A DNA stretch of 8,830 nt from assembly GCA_023388205.1 (NCBI GenBank), contig JAEWGS010000038.1:1-8830 (forward strand), in the 5' to 3' direction. The position numbers were made by a program, and so were the translations under genes. Source of the stretch: Bacillota bacterium (GTDB lineage: Bacteria; Bacillota; Clostridia; Saccharofermentanales; Fastidiosipilaceae). The notes beneath the pieces were generated by a model. That model was not told the origin of the DNA. It saw only the letters and a list, made by a program, of their open reading frames with translations, and made no database searches. The number at the start of each line of letters is the position of its first letter. The first letter of the stretch is position 1. Below are positions 5,821 to 8,830 of this stretch, piece after piece.

Positions 5821-8121
5821 TGCTTGAATTCACTCAATCCCAAAGAAGTTAGAATAGCCCAAGATGCGGGTTTTTGTTTTGGTGTGGCCAAAGCGGTGGC
5901 GACGGCACAGCGTGAACTTTCTCAAAGAGGTGAAAGCCCTTTGGTCATGTATGGGGCGCTCATACATAATCGTCAGGTGATCGACGAATTGCTCGATGGG
6001 GGGATGGTTTTGTGTGAAAGCCCTGAAGAAGTGCCCGAAGGTGCCAAAGTTTTACTCCGCGCCCATGGTATTCCCGAACAAGAAAAGGAAGCGCTTTTAG
6101 CCAAAAACTGCAGCTTGATTGATGGGACCTGCGCCTATGTGTCGCGTGTACAACGATTTGCCAGAGCGGCGGCAGAGGAAGGGGAAGGCCTGATTATTAC
6201 TGGAGATCCCAATCATGCTGAAGTGCGTGGTATTGTCAGCCATTACGAACCTTTGGCGGGACGAAAAGCGATCATTATCCAGAGCGTGGCAGAGGCTGAA
6301 GATTTTGAACCCAGGGGGGGCGCTTGGCGACTTATCTCTCAGACCACCTTTTCAACGCAGCTTTTTGGTGAAATTTCTGAAATTTTTAAGAAGAAAATTA
6401 TTAAGTTCAAAATATTTGATACAATATGCAACGCGACTGAAATCAGACAATCTGAAGCTCGCAGCTTGGCCGAAGCTTGTGATCTCATGATTGTCATCGG
6501 TGGGAAACATAGTTCAAACACGCGTAAATTAACGGATGTCTGTGCTCAGTTCTGCGGAGAAACGTATCAAGTTGAAAACTGCGATGCCGTTCGCAAGCTC
6601 AAGGCCGAGGGGCTTTTGCGAAACAAAGTCGTAGGGATCACAGCTGGTGCGTCTACTCCACAAAGTATAATATCGGAGGTTTTCCAGGTAATGACAGAGT
6701 TTAATGAAGTGCAGGGTGAGACCCAGGAGCGTGTCGAGGGTCAAGTGGAGGAAACTGCACAAGTAACGGAGACGGTCGAAGTGGCCGATGCATCAGTTGA
6801 AGGTCAAATTGCTCCTGAACTGATGGACGAGTCCGCGAAGAGTCAAGTCGCTGAAGGCGAGAAGACACAGGAGGCCTCTGTTGAAGATGAATCTCAGACA
6901 TCTTTGCGTCATGAGAGTCACGATGTGAGTTTCACAGACTTTATTGATAACATTCCACACATCAAACGTGGTGAAACGATCGAAGGCGTCATCGTTCGTT
7001 ATGACAGCGATTATGTCTATGTCGACGTTCGTGATAAGTCCGAGGGTCGTATTCCTCGCCATGAGTTTGATCATGATCCGGATTTTGATTTGGATCAGGC
7101 GATTGCGGAGCGCCGTTCGATTGAAGTTTACGTGCGCAATATCCGTAATGGCAGCGATGGCAAAGAAATTCAGCTTTCGAAGCAGCACGTGGATCAAATC
7201 AAGAACCGCAAGTTGATCGAAGAAGCCTTTGAGAAAAAAGAGCCCTTGACGGTCAAAGTCATCAGCGTTGTCAAAGACGGTGTCATTGCGAGCTACGGTG
7301 GTTGTGAGATTTACATTCATCGTACGCAACTCGAGACGACTCGTGTCGATGATTTGCAGCCCTATGTGGGTCAGACCCTTGACGTGCTGATCACGCAGTT
7401 TGATTTGAGCCGTCGTCGTCCGCGTATTTCCGGTTCGCGTCGTGCGTTGTTGACCGCTTTGCGTCGCAAACAGGCGAACGAAGTTTGGGACAACCTCGAA
7501 GTTGGCGATATCTACGAGGGTGTGGTTCGTAATACAACCCCCTTTGGTGCTTTTGTTGACATCGGTGGTGTGGACGGTTTGGTTCATATCAGTGAATTGT
7601 CTTGGAATCATATTCGCGATCCCAAAGAAGTGGTTCAAAACGGCGACAAGATTCAAGTCTATGTCAAAGAGTTTGATCGTGAGAAACGTCGCATCAGCCT
7701 CGGTTACAAGAAGATCGAAGATGATCCTTACTACAACATCGAAGGCCGTTTCCCGGTCGGCAGTGTGGTCAAAGGCAAAGTGGTTCGTCTGCGTGACTTT
7801 GGCGCATTCATTGAAATCGCCCCTGGTGTGGACGCCCTCTGCCATATCTCTCAGATCTCGACCATGCGCTTGAACAAGCCCGGTGAAGTGCTCAAAGAAG
7901 GTATGGAAGTTGAAGCACGTGTGCTCGAGGTGAGTTCTGATCCGCGCCGCATCAGTGTTTCGATCCGTGACGTGATGCCGATGGATGAACTGCTTGATCC
8001 GGTGGCCGCCGCGAAGCGCAAACAGGAAACTGAATTCCCGACCTCCTATCGTGAAGATAGCGGCTCGGGTGCGGACATTCAGATCACGCACGTGAACAAG
8101 AAGGAAGACGAAGAGGCTTAA
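5818..8121 (+). CDS. ispH-rpsA: Bifunctional 4-hydroxy-3-methylbut-2-enyl diphosphate reductase (IspH) / S1 RNA-binding protein fusion
   Basis: The 767-residue protein joins two functions. Residues 1-291 are IspH (LytB), the last enzyme of the MEP isoprenoid pathway, which reduces HMBPP to IPP and DMAPP with a [4Fe-4S] cluster. The three cluster cysteines are C20 (AGFCFGVAKAV), C105 (DGTCAYV) and C204 (TICNATE). Substrate-binding residues are also in place: H50 (ALIHN), H83 (RAHG), H133 and E135 (NHAEV), T176/T177, SSN at 232-234, and S279 (GAST). Residues 292-370 are an acidic linker rich in Glu, Val and Gln. Four S1 (OB-fold) RNA-binding repeats follow at about 383-455, 476-540, 560-632 and 645-718; the third and fourth carry the best signatures (TPFGAFVDIGGVDGLVHISEL and RDFGAFIEIAPGVDALCHIS). 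The fusion is well known in Clostridia. S1 proteins help ribosomes bind mRNA; E. coli S1 has six repeats and controls its own synthesis. Codon use changes at the domain junction. A terminator follows 39 nt after the stop. Confidence 0.96.
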   Translation: MCLNSLNPKEVRIAQDAGFCFGVAKAVATAQRELSQRGESPLVMYGALIHNRQVIDELLDGGMVLCESPEEVPEGAKVLLRAHGIPEQEKEALLAKNCSLIDGTCAYVSRVQRFARAAAEEGEGLIITGDPNHAEVRGIVSHYEPLAGRKAIIIQSVAEAEDFEPRGGAWRLISQTTFSTQLFGEISEIFKKKIIKFKIFDTICNATEIRQSEARSLAEACDLMIVIGGKHSSNTRKLTDVCAQFCGETYQVENCDAVRKLKAEGLLRNKVVGITAGASTPQSIISEVFQVMTEFNEVQGETQERVEGQVEETAQVTETVEVADASVEGQIAPELMDESAKSQVAEGEKTQEASVEDESQTSLRHESHDVSFTDFIDNIPHIKRGETIEGVIVRYDSDYVYVDVRDKSEGRIPRHEFDHDPDFDLDQAIAERRSIEVYVRNIRNGSDGKEIQLSKQHVDQIKNRKLIEEAFEKKEPLTVKVISVVKDGVIASYGGCEIYIHRTQLETTRVDDLQPYVGQTLDVLITQFDLSRRRPRISGSRRALLTALRRKQANEVWDNLEVGDIYEGVVRNTTPFGAFVDIGGVDGLVHISELSWNHIRDPKEVVQNGDKIQVYVKEFDREKRRISLGYKKIEDDPYYNIEGRFPVGSVVKGKVVRLRDFGAFIEIAPGVDALCHISQISTMRLNKPGEVLKEGMEVEARVLEVSSDPRRISVSIRDVMPMDELLDPVAAAKRKQETEFPTSYREDSGSGADIQITHVNKKEDEEA
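6675..6693 (+). promoter_or_regulatory. Possible internal translation start for a free S1 protein
   Basis: GGAGGT (6675-6680) is a perfect Shine-Dalgarno core, 11 nt from its last G to the in-frame ATG 6691 (residue M292). This spacing is slightly long but usable. The ATG falls exactly where the IspH domain ends (IISEVFQVM) and the S1 linker begins. Starting here would give a 476-residue protein with all four S1 repeats (6691-8121). The SD bases also encode SEV, so the match could be chance; the change in codon use at this point favours a real site. Confidence 0.4.
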
Positions 8122-8160
8122 TCTCGGGTTCTATGCTTGTTCTGGAATGAAAATATGAGG

Positions 8161-8196
8161 AAGCCGATGCCCGATCACTTTGGGGGTCGGCTTTTC
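8161..8196 (+). terminator. Rho-independent terminator after ispH-S1
   Basis: The arms AAGCCGA (8161-8167) and TCGGCTT (8187-8193) form a 7-bp GC-rich stem, extended inward by CCC (8170-8172) against GGG (8182-8184) across a small internal mismatch. It is followed by TTTT then CTGTGTT, a short T-run, so termination may be partial. It separates the housekeeping cluster from glgP. Confidence 0.75.
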
Positions 8197-8200
8197 TGTG

Positions 8201-8220
8201 TTCATGAGGAGGATTCATGA
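8201..8220 (+). promoter_or_regulatory. glgP ribosome binding site flanked by TTCATGA direct repeats
   Basis: AGGAGG (8207-8212) lies 4 nt before ATG 8217. The site is enclosed by two copies of TTCATGA (8201-8207 and 8214-8220). Because TCATGA is its own reverse complement, the two copies can also pair, forming a small hairpin with the binding site in the loop and the start codon in the stem. The start is well supported; a regulatory role for the hairpin is only a possibility. Confidence 0.6.
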
Positions 8221-8830
8221 GTTTAGCTTCAAACAAACAGGCTCAAGTAGACTGGATGGTAGAGCATCTCAAAGCGCAACTTTATGCAACAGCGGCTCGC
8301 ACACCCAAAACAGCAACACACTGGGAGTTTTGGTGTGCTTTAGCTCGTACGATTAATGAGTACATCGCTGAAGATTGGCAAAACACGCGAGAACACTACC
8401 GCGACCAGCGCTGCCAGCACTATTTTTCAGCGGAGTTTTTGGTTGGGCGTTCGACTTTGAATAATCTGACGAATCTGGGGCTTTACGAAGTCGCCAAAGA
8501 AGCCTTGGCGCGTTTTGGCCAAAACATCGATGATGTTTTAGAACAAGAAAAAGATGCGGGATTAGGTAACGGCGGTTTGGGCCGTTTGGCGGCCTGCTTT
8601 TTGGATTCTTGCGCGACGATGAATTACCCGGTCTCAGGCTACGGCATTTTGTATCGCTATGGCCTTTTTGCACAGGAGTTTCAGGACGGATTTCAGCGTG
8701 AGTATCCCGACGCATGGATGGAAGATGGCTATCCGTTCTTGATTCCAAGGCGCGACGATCGAGTGCTGATTTCTTATTCGGACCTTCAGGTTTATGCGGT
8801 TCCCTACGATCTTGCAATTACGGGTTACGG
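8217..8830 (+). CDS. glgP: Glycogen/alpha-glucan phosphorylase, N-terminal 204 residues (3' end outside window)
   Basis: Glycogen phosphorylase (glycosyltransferase family GT35) cleaves terminal alpha-1,4 glucose units with phosphate to release glucose-1-phosphate, using pyridoxal phosphate. Only the N-terminal quarter is visible. Family landmarks are YFSAEFLVGRSTLNNLTNLG (69-88), the strong phosphorylase signature DAGLGNGGLGRLAACFLDSC (113-132), GYGILYRYGLFAQEF (141-155), and the VYAVPYDLAITGYG stretch at the end. The pyridoxal phosphate lysine, in the C-terminal half, is outside the window. Length and spacing of motifs match bacterial phosphorylases, which run to about 750-850 residues. It lies after a terminator and has its own strong ribosome binding site, so it probably belongs to another transcript, though the short T-run could allow read-through. 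I could not find a convincing promoter in the gap. Whether it prefers glycogen or maltodextrin cannot be told. Confidence 0.94.
   Translation, partial: MSLASNKQAQVDWMVEHLKAQLYATAARTPKTATHWEFWCALARTINEYIAEDWQNTREHYRDQRCQHYFSAEFLVGRSTLNNLTNLGLYEVAKEALARFGQNIDDVLEQEKDAGLGNGGLGRLAACFLDSCATMNYPVSGYGILYRYGLFAQEFQDGFQREYPDAWMEDGYPFLIPRRDDRVLISYSDLQVYAVPYDLAITGY

Noticed and set aside
6388..6425. AT-rich stretch with TACAAT as a possible internal promoter in ispH
   Set aside because: The best -35 matches only three of six bases, and the AT content follows from the Lys/Ile/Phe-rich protein sequence before the conserved TICNATE motif.
6666..6671. Perfect TATAAT inside the 3' end of the IspH part, as a promoter for S1
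   Set aside because: No -35 box at 16-18 bp (GCTGGT at that place) and no extended -10 TG; transcription would also begin at about the SD itself, leaving almost no leader.
6793..8091. Open frame of 432 codons on the minus strand opposite the S1 domains
   Set aside because: It lies wholly antisense to a secure gene with strong codon bias, which removes stops from that antisense frame. Its translation shows no recognisable domain, and no ribosome binding site was noted.
8204..8359. Short frame from ATG 8204 overlapping the glgP start
   Set aside because: Its ATG precedes the AGGAGG site instead of following it, and it runs out of frame through glgP; no support as a gene.
8353..8817. 154-codon minus-strand frame opposite glgP
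   Set aside because: Antisense to a clear phosphorylase coding region; its composition (Arg/Pro/Ser-rich) is typical of a shadow frame.

Overview
The window looks like core chromosome of a bacterium of the phylum Bacillota, most likely class Clostridia. The evidence is the M50 protease-scpA-scpB-cmk-plsC order, strong GGAGG-type ribosome binding sites, moderate GC content, and above all a single reading frame that fuses IspH to a four-repeat S1 protein, an arrangement typical of Clostridia. I cannot name a genus. All eight genes lie on the + strand and both edge genes are cut by the window.

Layout: 1-1860 is the C-terminal 60% of isoleucyl-tRNA synthetase (ileS). 1865-2575 is a small membrane site-2 (M50) metalloprotease. 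2579-3400 and 3496-4170 are scpA and scpB, the condensin accessory pair. 4184-4858 is cytidylate kinase (cmk). 4988-5812 is a PlsC-type acyltransferase. 5818-8121 is the IspH-S1 fusion. A rho-independent terminator lies at 8161-8196, and glgP starts at 8217 and runs off the end. Most gaps are 3 to 13 nt, so the genes are probably co-transcribed in one or two units. Three gaps are longer: scpA-scpB (95 nt, two inverted repeats), cmk-plsC (129 nt, a strong ribosome binding site followed by ATG-TAG), and ispH-S1 to glgP (95 nt, terminator).

The genes serve growth housekeeping: tRNA charging, chromosome segregation, CMP/dCMP phosphorylation, phospholipid synthesis, isoprenoid synthesis and translation of mRNA. 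glgP (glycogen breakdown) is a separate unit after the terminator. I see no tRNA, rRNA, CRISPR array, insertion sequence, phage gene or defence system, and no clearly new multi-gene system.

The most interesting signal is inside the fusion gene. A GGAGGT ribosome binding site and an in-frame ATG (6691) sit exactly where the IspH domain ends. Arginine codon use changes sharply at the same point: 9 of 17 Arg codons are AGA/AGG/CGA before it, and 0 of 37 after it. Together these suggest that a free S1 protein may be made from the same message in addition to the fusion. Smaller oddities are an E-to-Q change in the PlsC FPEGTR motif, 15-bp in-frame tandem repeats in plsC and scpB, and the ATG-TAG minimal frame before plsC.
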